Assembly: GCA_029863525.1 (NCBI GenBank)
Contig: JAOTVL010000006.1
Location: 1-52,830, forward strand
Origin: Gemmatimonadota bacterium
Lineage (GTDB): Bacteria > Gemmatimonadota > Gemmatimonadetes > Longimicrobiales > Gaopeijiaceae
Direction: 5' to 3'
Length of the DNA stretch: 52,830 nt
Made by a program: the position numbers and the translations under genes. Every line of letters begins with the position of its first letter. Positions within the stretch are counted from its first letter, which is position 1. Positions 8,898 to 16,844 of this stretch are shown piece by piece. The notes beneath the pieces are model-generated. The model saw nothing but the letters and a program-made list of their open reading frames with translations. It was not told where the DNA came from and made no database searches.

Positions 8898-10070
8898 TCA
8901 GCCCGTGGGCTCAGGCAGGGCGGGCGTCACACACACGCGGATGCCGTCCGGAGTGAGGTGACACGTGCGTGGCGGGACGTCGGTCACGCACGCCTGGCGC
9001 CATCCGCCGAGGAAGAAGCCGTGCCCGTCTTCGCCCGAGTAGCGCCCTTTCATGTAACCCAGAAGGACGCGCCCGCGGCCGTAGATCTCGCCCTCGTAGA
9101 CACCGTCACCGTAGGTGCCGGCCATGAAGGCGAGGAACTCACCCTGCATGTTCACGATCTTGCCGTGGAAGACTCGCTCGCCGGCGGCCGTGACCCCCCA
9201 TCGCCCGGCGAGGTAGCCCTCACGACGGCCGTTCGACTGCACCCACACGCCACCGAAGACGCCACCCCGGTCGCTGGTACGAGCCCAGCGGCCCTTCATG
9301 AAGCCCACGCCGCAAGGATCGGGCGCCCTACGGATCGAGGCGAGGAGCACGCCGTTGCCCGTATCGTCGATGACCTCGGCCATACGCAAGTCGCCGAGGT
9401 CGGACGCCGGGATCCGGACGCTGTAGGGCTCGCTGCGGAACGCGAAGAAGTCGCCCGCGACATCGGTGTCGGTGGTCGGATCGGTCGGTGTGATGCCAGG
9501 CGTCACGATCGCGACCTGCGCGACGACACCGTCCACGTGGGGGCCGGTCCACGAGGTCATCGTGACCAAGTTGCGCTGCTCCTGCGGATGTACCTTGTCG
9601 CCGGGCTCGAAGAGGATCTCCCGCCGTACGCGCACCGCGTCTCCTTCGGCCACCTGCAGCGCCGGATCCCACTGGACCGGCCTCCACTCCGTATTCCGGT
9701 TCGGCCGGATGCGGCCCCAGAGCGCCATGACGTTGTAGATCTGGAGCTTGTCGGGCGCCAGCGTCAGTAGCGCGGGATCGCTGGCGACATCAACGCCCAG
9801 TTCCGGCGCTTCCGGGCCACCGAACGCCTCTGCGAACACGTCGCTGCCGAAGGCCGGAGCCTCGTCGGTCTCGCCGACGCCGGCGAGAGTCTCCGCGTCG
9901 GTGAGGCCGAACTGCTGGGTGATCCCGTCGATCGCCGTGACCAGCGCGGCATCGGGGTCTTCGGTTACGGTTTCCAGATCGAGCTCGGGCGTGAGTGCAT
10001 CCTCGCCGCACGCCGTGGCCGCGATCACGACCGCGATCGTCCACGTGAGCTGTCGTGCGATGCGTCGCAT
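8898..10070 (-). CDS. Secreted lipoprotein with C-terminal glycine/aromatic repeats
   Basis: I do not recognise a named family for this 390-residue protein. The start is well defined: ATG with GGAGGG ahead, then a lipoprotein signal ending in AATAC (Cys21). Residues 25-110 are acidic. The middle is a beta-rich domain. The C-terminal third (about 260-370) repeats a short pattern in which glycine, a hydrophobic residue and an aromatic residue alternate: GFMKGRW, GYLAGRWG, AFMAGTYGDG, GYMKGRYS, GFFLGGW. This resembles MORN-like beta-hairpin repeats but does not match the MORN consensus closely. Cysteines near the C-terminus may form disulphides. A cell-envelope location is likely and the function is unknown. 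Confidence 0.75.
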   Translation of the reverse strand: MRRIARQLTWTIAVVIAATACGEDALTPELDLETVTEDPDAALVTAIDGITQQFGLTDAETLAGVGETDEAPAFGSDVFAEAFGGPEAPELGVDVASDPALLTLAPDKLQIYNVMALWGRIRPNRNTEWRPVQWDPALQVAEGDAVRVRREILFEPGDKVHPQEQRNLVTMTSWTGPHVDGVVAQVAIVTPGITPTDPTTDTDVAGDFFAFRSEPYSVRIPASDLGDLRMAEVIDDTGNGVLLASIRRAPDPCGVGFMKGRWARTSDRGGVFGGVWVQSNGRREGYLAGRWGVTAAGERVFHGKIVNMQGEFLAFMAGTYGDGVYEGEIYGRGRVLLGYMKGRYSGEDGHGFFLGGWRQACVTDVPPRTCHLTPDGIRVCVTPALPEPTG

Positions 10071-10327
10071 GATCCCTCCAGACTGAGATTGACTCAGGGC
10101 ACCGGTCCGCGTCAGTAGAACGACGGACCGTCTGGATTTATGACGTTCGGATCGGCGATTAGGTAACGCGGGATAGACTGTACGAAGGGAGTCCCTCGTC
10201 CGAGACCCCCCCTACCAGGCCGTGATCAGGGCGCGGTCCTCTACCCATTGCGGGCCGCCCACCCGCGCCGCACGATATGGCTTCGTACCAACCGTCGACG
10301 TGGTCCATGGGATGTGAGGGTAGACAA
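10071..10327. other. Divergent promoter interval with two inverted repeats
   Basis: The interval separates the minus-strand repeat lipoprotein from the plus-strand amidase. It holds CTGAG-N5-CTCAG (10083-10097), which would form a small hairpin in the leader just ahead of the lipoprotein ribosome site, and CGGTCCG / CGGACCG (10103-10109 and 10124-10130). I see no convincing -35/-10 pair and no additional gene. Confidence 0.45.
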
Positions 10328-11017
10328 ATGAGAACGATTGCGGCGATCGCGGGAGCCTGCCTGCTCAGCGGGGCGGCAGGGGCGGGCTCCGGCCAGCTCG
10401 ACGAGATGCGCGTCGGCTCGGACGCCGTAGCCGACGCGCCTGCGATCCGCATCGCTCTCCAGGCGGGCCACTGGCGCGCCAACGAGGCTCCGCGGGAGCT
10501 CTCGGGACTCAAGCGAAACGGTACCTCCTGGCAGGGGATGCACGAGTGGGAGGTCAACTTGGAGATCGCACGCCGCGCCGCCGCGATCCTCGAGGAGGCC
10601 GGCTACGAGGTCGACGTGCTTCCTGCCGTGGTGCCCCAGGCGTACCGCGCCGACCTCTTCATCGCGATCCACGCCGACGGGAGCGCGGATCCGTCGGCGT
10701 CCGGATACAGGGTCGCCTCTTCCCGACGCGACCGGACGGGCAAGGCTCAACAGGTGGCGGATCTCTTGGGCGCGGCATATGGCGAAGTGACAGGGCTTCG
10801 GCGCCTGCCGACCACGACGCGTCGGATGCGCAACTACTACGCCTTCAACTATCGTCGCTACCGTCACGCGCTCCATCCAGCGACGGTCGGCGTGATCATC
10901 GAGACGGGCTTCCTCACGAGTCAGCGCGATCGAGAGGTGATCGTGAACAACCCCGAGCGTGCCGCGCAGGGTATCGTGAGCGCGGTGCGGTCCTTTTCGG
11001 AGGCCCCGACACCATAG
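10328..11017 (+). CDS. N-acetylmuramoyl-L-alanine amidase (Amidase_3), exported
   Basis: This 229-residue zinc amidase cleaves the amide between N-acetylmuramic acid and the stem peptide of peptidoglycan. The zinc ligands are readable as His48 (QAGHWR), Glu73 (HEWEVN) and His115 (AIHADG), with the catalytic glutamate Glu192 in IIETGF. A signal peptide of about 20 residues, without a lipobox, targets it to the periplasm. The ATG at 10328 is chosen because GAGGG ends seven bases upstream and the signal peptide starts there; an earlier in-frame ATG at 10277 would bury the signal. There are no AMIN or LysM domains, so it is a bare catalytic domain. Confidence 0.9.
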   Translation: MRTIAAIAGACLLSGAAGAGSGQLDEMRVGSDAVADAPAIRIALQAGHWRANEAPRELSGLKRNGTSWQGMHEWEVNLEIARRAAAILEEAGYEVDVLPAVVPQAYRADLFIAIHADGSADPSASGYRVASSRRDRTGKAQQVADLLGAAYGEVTGLRRLPTTTRRMRNYYAFNYRRYRHALHPATVGVIIETGFLTSQRDREVIVNNPERAAQGIVSAVRSFSEAPTP

Positions 11018-11034
11018 GAGCCGAGGGGCGCCGG

Positions 11035-11571
11035 CTATTTCTTCTTCGCCGGGAATTGCCAGCCTCGTAGGACCCGTCGAGGCTCGTCGACCACGACGAA
11101 CGATTGGGGCGCGCCTTCGTTGATCATTGCGAGGGCGCGGGTCACCTGCCTGCGGGGTAGGACCGAGTAGAGCACCTCGACCGGTCCTTCGCGACCCTGG
11201 CCGATCATCTCGGTGACGCCGAAGCCGGCGTCCCTCAGCCCCCCCGCCAGCTCGGCGCCCCCCGCTCGCACGACCGTTCGAACGGTCGCCAACCCCAGGG
11301 CAAGTCGCTCCTCGAGACGGAGTCCGATGTAGCTACCCGTCGCGAAGCCCGCCGCGTACCCGATGACGTGGGCGGGGCTCGACAAATGCTGCACCACGAT
11401 GCCGATGGCGGTGACCCAGATGAGGATCTCGAAGAAGCCGATCAACGGGGCCAGGACCCGATGGCCACGGATGATGAGGAGCATGCGCACAGTCGCCATG
11501 CTCACGTCTGTCACGCGGAGAAGGAAGACGACGAGCGGACCAGCTGGGCCTGCCACGAGCTCTTGAAGCAT
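11035..11571 (-). CDS. UPF0316-type membrane protein (DUF5698 plus DUF2179)
   Basis: The 178-residue protein has the UPF0316 layout: three membrane helices in the first 90 residues (starting LVVFLLRVTDVSMATVRM, then LIGFFEILIWVTAIGIVV), followed by a soluble DUF2179-like domain (LRDAGFGVTEMIGQGREGPVEVLYSVLPRR). The length matches the family. An open extension of 43 residues upstream lacks membrane character, so I start at the ATG at 11571, although no strong ribosome site precedes it. The C-terminus ends in three lysines. The family's function is not established; a role in signalling or transport is only speculation. Confidence 0.85.
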   Translation of the reverse strand: MLQELVAGPAGPLVVFLLRVTDVSMATVRMLLIIRGHRVLAPLIGFFEILIWVTAIGIVVQHLSSPAHVIGYAAGFATGSYIGLRLEERLALGLATVRTVVRAGGAELAGGLRDAGFGVTEMIGQGREGPVEVLYSVLPRRQVTRALAMINEGAPQSFVVVDEPRRVLRGWQFPAKKK

Positions 11572-11732
11572 TCGGGGTGTCCACGGATTGCGAGTGATCG
11601 AGCGGGCGGAATCTCGTGCTTCCGAGCGCCGAGAGGGAGTGGTACCCGGCCCCGCATGGCGGAAGGCTCGCGAACGCCGTATACCGAGGTCTTGACCCAA
11701 GCGAAAACCGCCATGAGTGGAGGACCGATCCG

Positions 11733-12764
11733 ATGAATACCTCGAGGGCGCTCCCGCGCCGTTTCGTCCTCGTACCGATGACGATGTTCGTCATGACGGC
11801 GGACCTAGGGGCCCAGACGTCGCCTTCGGACGACGGCGCGCTGGGCCGCCTCCGCGCGGAGCTCGAGCGATTCGAGCCCCTGTCGGGAGGTTCGATGGGT
11901 GTGGCTGCGATCCACCTAGAGACGGGCCGGGCCGTCTATCTGCACGCCGACGAGCCCTTTCCCATGGCGAGCACCTACAAGGTGCCGATCGCGGTGCAAC
12001 TCATGACTCGGGTCGACCGCGGTGAGCTGTCGCTCTCCGACATGATCGAGGTTCACCCCGAAGATCTGCACCCCGGAAGTGGCACGATCTCGCGGCTCTT
12101 CGACGATCCGGGCGTCGTTCTTTCGGTTCGAAACCTCCTGGAGCTGATGCTCCTCATCAGTGACAACAGCGCGACCGACCTCACGCTGGAGGCCGCCGGT
12201 GGTGGAGCGGCGGTCACGGAGCGCATGCGTGCGCTGGGCATCGAGGGTATTCGGGTGGACCGTCCGACCTCACGCCTGATCGCGGACTACGTCGGCGTGA
12301 ACGGCGTTCCCGAGCACGGACGCGTGTCTCCCGAGGAATGGGAAGCTCTGGCTGAGGGTCTCGACCAGGCGGCGCGGGCGCGAGCCGCCGAAGCGTTCGC
12401 CCACGACGTGCGTGACACCTCGAGCCCCCGCGCCATGGCCGAGCTTCTTCGGATGATCTGGGAGGGGACGGCGCTCAGCGCCCAGAGCACGGAGACGTTG
12501 CTCGACGTCATGCGACGCGTCGAGACCGGCGAGGGGCGCATCAAAGGCGTCCTCCCGCCGAGGACCGACGTGGCGCACAAGACCGGAACGATCGGAGGCA
12601 CCACGAACGACGTCGGCATCATCTACCTGCCGGGCGACGCCGGTCACGTGGTCACCGTGGTGTTCGTGAAAGACTCCGAGATCCCCGTCGAAGGTCGTGA
12701 GCGCGCGATCGCCCAGGCCTCCAGGGCGATCTACGACTTCTTTCTCTTCAACCCCGGAACGTAG
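11733..12764 (+). CDS. Class A beta-lactamase-like serine hydrolase, exported, Glu166 apparently missing
   Basis: The 343-residue protein has a signal peptide and the class A beta-lactamase fold motifs: SxxK at Ser80-Lys83 (STYK), SDN at 143-145 and KTG at 283-285. The RDTSSPRAMAELL segment after the omega loop aligns with RDTTTPAAMATTL of TEM-like enzymes. Counting back from this anchor, the residue at the deacylating Glu166 position is Arg215 and at the Asn170 position Ala219; a glutamate occurs only at 220. This is expected to impair beta-lactam turnover, so a penicillin-binding or other hydrolase role is possible. The ATG at 11733 has GGAGGA eight bases upstream. It is convergent with the aldo/keto reductase. 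Confidence 0.85.
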   Translation: MNTSRALPRRFVLVPMTMFVMTADLGAQTSPSDDGALGRLRAELERFEPLSGGSMGVAAIHLETGRAVYLHADEPFPMASTYKVPIAVQLMTRVDRGELSLSDMIEVHPEDLHPGSGTISRLFDDPGVVLSVRNLLELMLLISDNSATDLTLEAAGGGAAVTERMRALGIEGIRVDRPTSRLIADYVGVNGVPEHGRVSPEEWEALAEGLDQAARARAAEAFAHDVRDTSSPRAMAELLRMIWEGTALSAQSTETLLDVMRRVETGEGRIKGVLPPRTDVAHKTGTIGGTTNDVGIIYLPGDAGHVVTVVFVKDSEIPVEGRERAIAQASRAIYDFFLFNPGT

Positions 12765-12774
12765 AGGCCCTCGA

Positions 12775-13737
12775 TCAGCCGCCCGGCAGGCTATCCACCA
12801 ATTGAAGCATGCGGTGCAGGTGCTGCTGGGTCGGGAGCCGTCCGCGCCCACCTCCGAGGTTGTCGATCATGTGTTCCGGATCGCCGGTGCCGGGTGCCGC
12901 GACCGTCACGGCCGGGTGGGCCACGACGAACTTGAGCATGAACTGCGCCCACGTGTGGGCATCGAACTCGGCTGCCCACTCGGGGAGCTCGCGGTCGCCG
13001 ATCCGCGACCACATGCGGCTGCGGCCGAAGGGTAGGTAGACCATGACGGCGATCCCCTCGTCCTGAGCGACGGGGAAGATGACCTCTTCGGCCACGCGGT
13101 TGTCGATCGCGTAGTCGACACCGATGAAGTCGATCGGGTAGTCGCGCATGACGCGGGCGAGCGCGTCGTACTGGCCCTCGCTCGTCGTGGTGATCCCGAT
13201 GTAACGGATCCGGCCTTCCTGCTTGTACTCCTGCAGCACACCGAGCTGCGTGGGCGGGTCGCCCATGTTGTGTACCTGATCGAGGTCGATGACGTCGAGT
13301 CGCATGCGTTCGAACGACCGGTCGATCTGCGCGCGAACATCCGCCTCTCGCACCGAGCCACCGCCACGACCCGCGACATTGACCTTGGTGGCCCAGAAGA
13401 TTTGGTCTTGAAAGCCATCCTCCTCGGCCCACTGGCCGGCGAGCTCCTCGGAGGCGCCTCCTCCGTACCCAGCGGCCGAATCGAACACGCGCCCCGAGGC
13501 CGGAGCGCCGTCGGCGAGCGCATGCAGCACGGCCCGGTGCCCTGCCAGCTCCTCGGGCGTCGAGTTGGTCGAAATCCAGCGCCCACCGAGACCGATGACC
13601 GGGATCTCTTCGCCGGTCGAGGGGATCGGCTTCGTCATGAGCGCCTGCGACTGCAGCGCTTCCAACAGTCGGGGGTTCAGCGAGAGCGCGGCGCCGGCGC
13701 CCGCGCTGATACGAAGCCACTCGCGACGGGTCAACAT
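12775..13737 (-). CDS. Aldo/keto reductase with Tat signal
   Basis: This 320-residue aldo/keto reductase carries a twin-arginine signal at the N-terminus (TRREWLRI, residues 3-10, then a hydrophobic stretch), so it is probably exported folded with its cofactor. The catalytic tetrad is complete: Asp86 and Tyr91 (FDSAAGYG), Lys118 (ATKVN) and His156 (QVHNM). The ATG at 13737 with AGGA eight bases ahead is preferred. A TTG at 13800 with GAGGAG six bases ahead would add 21 residues before the twin arginine and is a real alternative. Family members reduce aldehydes and ketones with NADPH; the substrate of these exported forms is unknown. Confidence 0.88.
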   Translation of the reverse strand: MLTRREWLRISAGAGAALSLNPRLLEALQSQALMTKPIPSTGEEIPVIGLGGRWISTNSTPEELAGHRAVLHALADGAPASGRVFDSAAGYGGGASEELAGQWAEEDGFQDQIFWATKVNVAGRGGGSVREADVRAQIDRSFERMRLDVIDLDQVHNMGDPPTQLGVLQEYKQEGRIRYIGITTTSEGQYDALARVMRDYPIDFIGVDYAIDNRVAEEVIFPVAQDEGIAVMVYLPFGRSRMWSRIGDRELPEWAAEFDAHTWAQFMLKFVVAHPAVTVAAPGTGDPEHMIDNLGGGRGRLPTQQHLHRMLQLVDSLPGG

Positions 13738-13926
13738 GGGACTGGTCCTGTTCTTGTTGTCGAGGATGGGGATCGGCGCCGCGGTCGATCGCCGGCGCAA
13801 TGTGCTCTCCTCAAGGACCGACGAGAGCGCGATTTCGCTGACGTAGCGTCACGCACCGGCTCTGTTATTCGTTGTCATCCACGGGATCGCCGAACGTCGG
13901 CTATCGCATCACGAGGGCAGGGGACC

Positions 13927-14760
13927 ATGGTCACGAAGACTCCTGGGTTGGCTTTCGCGCTGTGCCTCACCGCGTGGAGTTGCGCCTCCGCGCCGCTCGG
14001 CCCGGTCGACGTGGAAGACGTATCGATTCAGCTCCGCGTGAGCGGAGGGTTCGTGGGGCAGGACTTCACCTTTGTGGTGGACGGAGGTGAGCTCGAGGTC
14101 CGGGGCATCGCCTGCGTGTCCTTCTGCGAATTCGAGGCGGGCGAGGTCATCACGCCGATTTCGTCTCAACTCGTAGAAATTCTCGCGTCGCGTCTCGAGG
14201 AGATGGGCATCTTCGGGCTCGGGGGCGATTACGGGAGTCAGTGCTGCGACCAGATCGATTACGAGCTCACCTACTCGCGAGGCCTTCGGACCGTTCAGGT
14301 CCGGGGAAGCGGCGAGCTCATCCCCGAGGGCCTGATCGACGTGATCGCGGATCTCGTATCCCTGTCTCGCGCCCGAGTCCCGGCGATCGTTGCGCTCGTG
14401 ACCAATCCGTCCGACTGGCCGGCGGACGCCTACGCCATCGACGACGTGACGGTGGACGGCCTCGATCTGGTCGTGGACGTCGAGTACGGTGGCGGCTGCA
14501 GTCCGCATGCGATGGATCTCGTGATCTGGGGGGACTGGACCAGCTCCGACCCGCCTCAGGTGAACGCGTTCATCTCGCACGACGCGCGGGGCGACATGTG
14601 CGACGCCTTGATCTCCGAAACGCGGATCTTCGATCTGGTGCCCCTGGTCCGGGCCGCGCGAGCCCGATCCGGGATCAACGGCAATGCGAGCGTCGTGCTG
14701 CGGCTTTGGGACCCGGTCACGCAGAACCAGTCCGCGCGCCTGGTACGAATCGACTACTGA
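13927..14760 (+). CDS. Cysteine-rich secreted lipoprotein of unknown function, two domains
   Basis: The 277-residue protein begins with a signal ending at a probable lipidated cysteine (AWSC, residue 19). The first domain (about 27-150) contains SGGFVGQ, VDGGEL, AGEV, paired cysteines and ELTYSRG. It resembles residues about 40-115 of the lipoprotein at 37074-37598, so the two are likely paralogous domains. The shape also recalls emfourin-like inhibitors, but that is a weak impression. The second domain has GGGCSPHAMDLVIWG, a SHDARGDMCDA segment and FDLVPL, a cysteine/histidine pattern I associate with other uncharacterised secreted proteins. Ribosome site GGGGACC immediately precedes the ATG. 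Confidence 0.72.
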   Translation: MVTKTPGLAFALCLTAWSCASAPLGPVDVEDVSIQLRVSGGFVGQDFTFVVDGGELEVRGIACVSFCEFEAGEVITPISSQLVEILASRLEEMGIFGLGGDYGSQCCDQIDYELTYSRGLRTVQVRGSGELIPEGLIDVIADLVSLSRARVPAIVALVTNPSDWPADAYAIDDVTVDGLDLVVDVEYGGGCSPHAMDLVIWGDWTSSDPPQVNAFISHDARGDMCDALISETRIFDLVPLVRAARARSGINGNASVVLRLWDPVTQNQSARLVRIDY

Positions 14761-14903
14761 GCACGGGCGGGCGACGGACCGGCGTCGACCGTGAAGGGTC
14801 TGGACGCGGAGGGTGACGCCTGTCGCCGCGCCGTGCCAGTCCCCAAGTTGGACCCTCCAACATGTCGACCGGCACCCCGCCACCGGAGCGGGAAGGAGGC
14901 ACG

Positions 14904-15512
14904 GTGCGCCAGACAAGCCGAAGCTCACGTTCGTCCACCGCAATGTTCGCGATCCTGGCCGTTTTCGGGCCAGCATGCCTTTCGGCCCAAGCACACCCGA
15001 CGTCCGTGGCCCCCGAGGAGATCCGTCGCATCCAGTCGATCTCGCCCCAGAGCGGGCCGCCGGGCACGCTCGTCTCGGTGAGCACGTTGAATCTGCCGCT
15101 GGAGGCGCGGGTGCACGTGGGTGTCGGGGCGATGGGCCGGGGCTTCGAGGCGTTGACGGAGGCCGAGCAGGGTCGCTGGGGAGAGATCGCGGTCCGCGTC
15201 GAGGTCCCGGCGGACTCCCCGTGGGATCGGCCGATCGTCTTCATCGCGTTCAACGCGATCTTCGCCCCGATCGGTATGTCCGATCCGTTCCACGTGACGA
15301 ATGACGAGGGGTTGGTGCGGCGCACGGGTGAAGTGACGTCGAAGTCCGACGACTGCGTCCTGTTCATGGACCGGGACGGCTACACCTATGAGCTCACGGG
15401 GCCGACGAACGAGCTCCAGGTCGGGGTCGAGGTTCGAATCGACGGGGTCTTCTTCAACACCGGGCCGTGCTCCGGTGGGCCGACGATCGGGGTGTCCCGC
15501 ATCCTACCCTGA
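14904..15512 (+). CDS. Exported protein with IPT/TIG-like and DUF5818-like domains
   Basis: The likely product has 202 residues. The GTG at 14904 has AAGGAGG just upstream and places the signal peptide at the N-terminus; an ATG at 14862 would add 14 charged residues ahead of it. After the signal, residues about 40-125 form a beta-sandwich opening with IQSISPQSGPPGTLVSV, typical of IPT/TIG folds. The C-terminal 65 residues have a small OB-like pattern (TGEVTSKSDDCVLF, YELTGP, VGVEVRIDGV, then a second cysteine) that resembles DUF5818. The two cysteines probably pair. The function is unknown; a cell-surface or periplasmic role is inferred. Confidence 0.75.
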   Translation: MRQTSRSSRSSTAMFAILAVFGPACLSAQAHPTSVAPEEIRRIQSISPQSGPPGTLVSVSTLNLPLEARVHVGVGAMGRGFEALTEAEQGRWGEIAVRVEVPADSPWDRPIVFIAFNAIFAPIGMSDPFHVTNDEGLVRRTGEVTSKSDDCVLFMDRDGYTYELTGPTNELQVGVEVRIDGVFFNTGPCSGGPTIGVSRILP

Positions 15513-15649
15513 GGTCGGCGATCCGAGGGAGTCGCCCCACGCCCTCGCTCCGCGTCGATCCTGCCGCGTAGGGGTTTTCCCCCCACCAAGACCCGTCACT
15601 CCCCGACTGTGACGCGACGGGCTCCGATACATCCTCATAGGGAATGTCG

Positions 15650-15672
15650 CATATCCATATGATGAATTATCA
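15650..15672 (+). promoter_or_regulatory. Dyad elements upstream of nirK
   Basis: CATAT-CC-ATATG (15650-15661) is followed directly by TGAT-N5-ATCA (15660-15672), 12-34 bases before the nirK start and abutting its AGGAG ribosome site. The second dyad resembles an FNR/NnrR half-site pair but has a five-base spacer instead of four, so a regulator cannot be named with confidence. Confidence 0.35.
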
Positions 15673-15683
15673 GGAGTCTCCTC

Positions 15684-16844
15684 ATGAATCGAGCGAGCCG
15701 GTGGTGGGCACTACCGCTGTTGTCGGTCGGGTTGTTCATCGGGTGCGCCGAAGGTGGCGACGAATGGAAGGTCCGGCCGGATCCCGCCATCGTCGATTTC
15801 CCCGTCGCGAACGCCGAGGTCGTCACGCAGGAACTGGTCGATCCGCCCTTCCTCCCGCCGCACGAACAGGTCGCGAGCGGGCCGCCACGGGTGGTGAACA
15901 TCCGCTTTGAGATCGTCGAACGAGAGGTCGAGATCGCCCCTGGCGTCTTCGTCTGGCAGATGGCCTTCAACAACCACGTTCCGGGACCCGTTCCGGTCGT
16001 GTTCCAGTGGGACTGGGTCAACCTCACCATGCTCAACGGGACCACCGATACGATCCGGTTCGGCACGACCGACAACCAACTGGCGCACAACGTGGACTTC
16101 CACGCGTCCACCGGCGCGCTGGGTGGGGGCGGCCTCACGATCATCGCGCCGGGTGAGGAAGTTGGGCTCAGGTGGAGGGCCGTAAAGGCCGGCTTCTTCG
16201 TCTACCACTGCGCCCCTGGCGGAGAGATGGTGCCCTACCACGTCACGACCGGTGGCAACGGGGCCATCCTGGTCCTGCCCCGCGAGGGCCTGCGCGATGG
16301 GTACGGAGACCCCATCCGATACGACAAGGCGTTCTACTTCGGCGAGCAGGACTACTACGTGCCGATGAACGCCGACGGCACGTCGAGGCGGTACGGGAAC
16401 TTCGCGCTGCAGATGGGAGACATGCTCGAAGTCATGCGGGGGCTGGTGCCCACGCACATCGCCTTCAACGGCACGTACGGCGCTCTGACCGCCGACATCC
16501 GCCTCGAAGCCGAGGTGGGGGAGACCGTACTGATGCTCCATTCGCAGGCGAACAACCCTTCGTTTCCGCACCTCATCGGCGGGCACGGGGACTGGGTCTG
16601 GCCATACGGGAAGTTCGCGAACCGACCCGACGAGGGACTGGAGTCGTGGGACGTCGTGGCCGGAGGGACCGCCGCGGCGGTGTACACCTTCGAGCAGGAA
16701 GGCGTCTACGCCTACCTCAACCACAACCTGATCAAAGCGTTCCTCTACGACGCCAAGGCGTTCATCCACGTCACCGGCGGCTGGGACGACGAGCTCATGA
16801 CGAACACCTTCACCGCGCGCCCGATCGGCGGCGACGTGCCATGA
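15684..16844 (+). CDS. nirK: Copper-containing nitrite reductase, lipoprotein, variant type-1 copper site
   Basis: The 386-residue protein matches copper nitrite reductase, which reduces nitrite to nitric oxide in the periplasm. A lipobox (FIGC, Cys21) anchors it. Type-2 copper and catalytic residues are all present: His140, His175, His347, Asp138 and His296 in PHLIGGHGD. For type-1 copper, His135, Cys176 and His186 are present, but the axial methionine position (normally in HVxSGMNG) reads HVTTGGNG, giving glycine at 191. A methionine in QMAFN (Met93) that could approach the copper is retained. The one-residue-longer CAPGGEMVPYH loop also differs from the classical CAPPGMVPWH. AGGAG seven bases before the ATG supports the start. 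It is coupled to the porin gene downstream. Confidence 0.93.
   Translation: MNRASRWWALPLLSVGLFIGCAEGGDEWKVRPDPAIVDFPVANAEVVTQELVDPPFLPPHEQVASGPPRVVNIRFEIVEREVEIAPGVFVWQMAFNNHVPGPVPVVFQWDWVNLTMLNGTTDTIRFGTTDNQLAHNVDFHASTGALGGGGLTIIAPGEEVGLRWRAVKAGFFVYHCAPGGEMVPYHVTTGGNGAILVLPREGLRDGYGDPIRYDKAFYFGEQDYYVPMNADGTSRRYGNFALQMGDMLEVMRGLVPTHIAFNGTYGALTADIRLEAEVGETVLMLHSQANNPSFPHLIGGHGDWVWPYGKFANRPDEGLESWDVVAGGTAAAVYTFEQEGVYAYLNHNLIKAFLYDAKAFIHVTGGWDDELMTNTFTARPIGGDVP

Noticed and set aside
16172-16840. N-terminal extension of the porin frame across nirK
   Set aside because: The extension has no signal or strand pattern and overlaps the conserved part of nirK; the signal peptide begins after the ATG at 16841.
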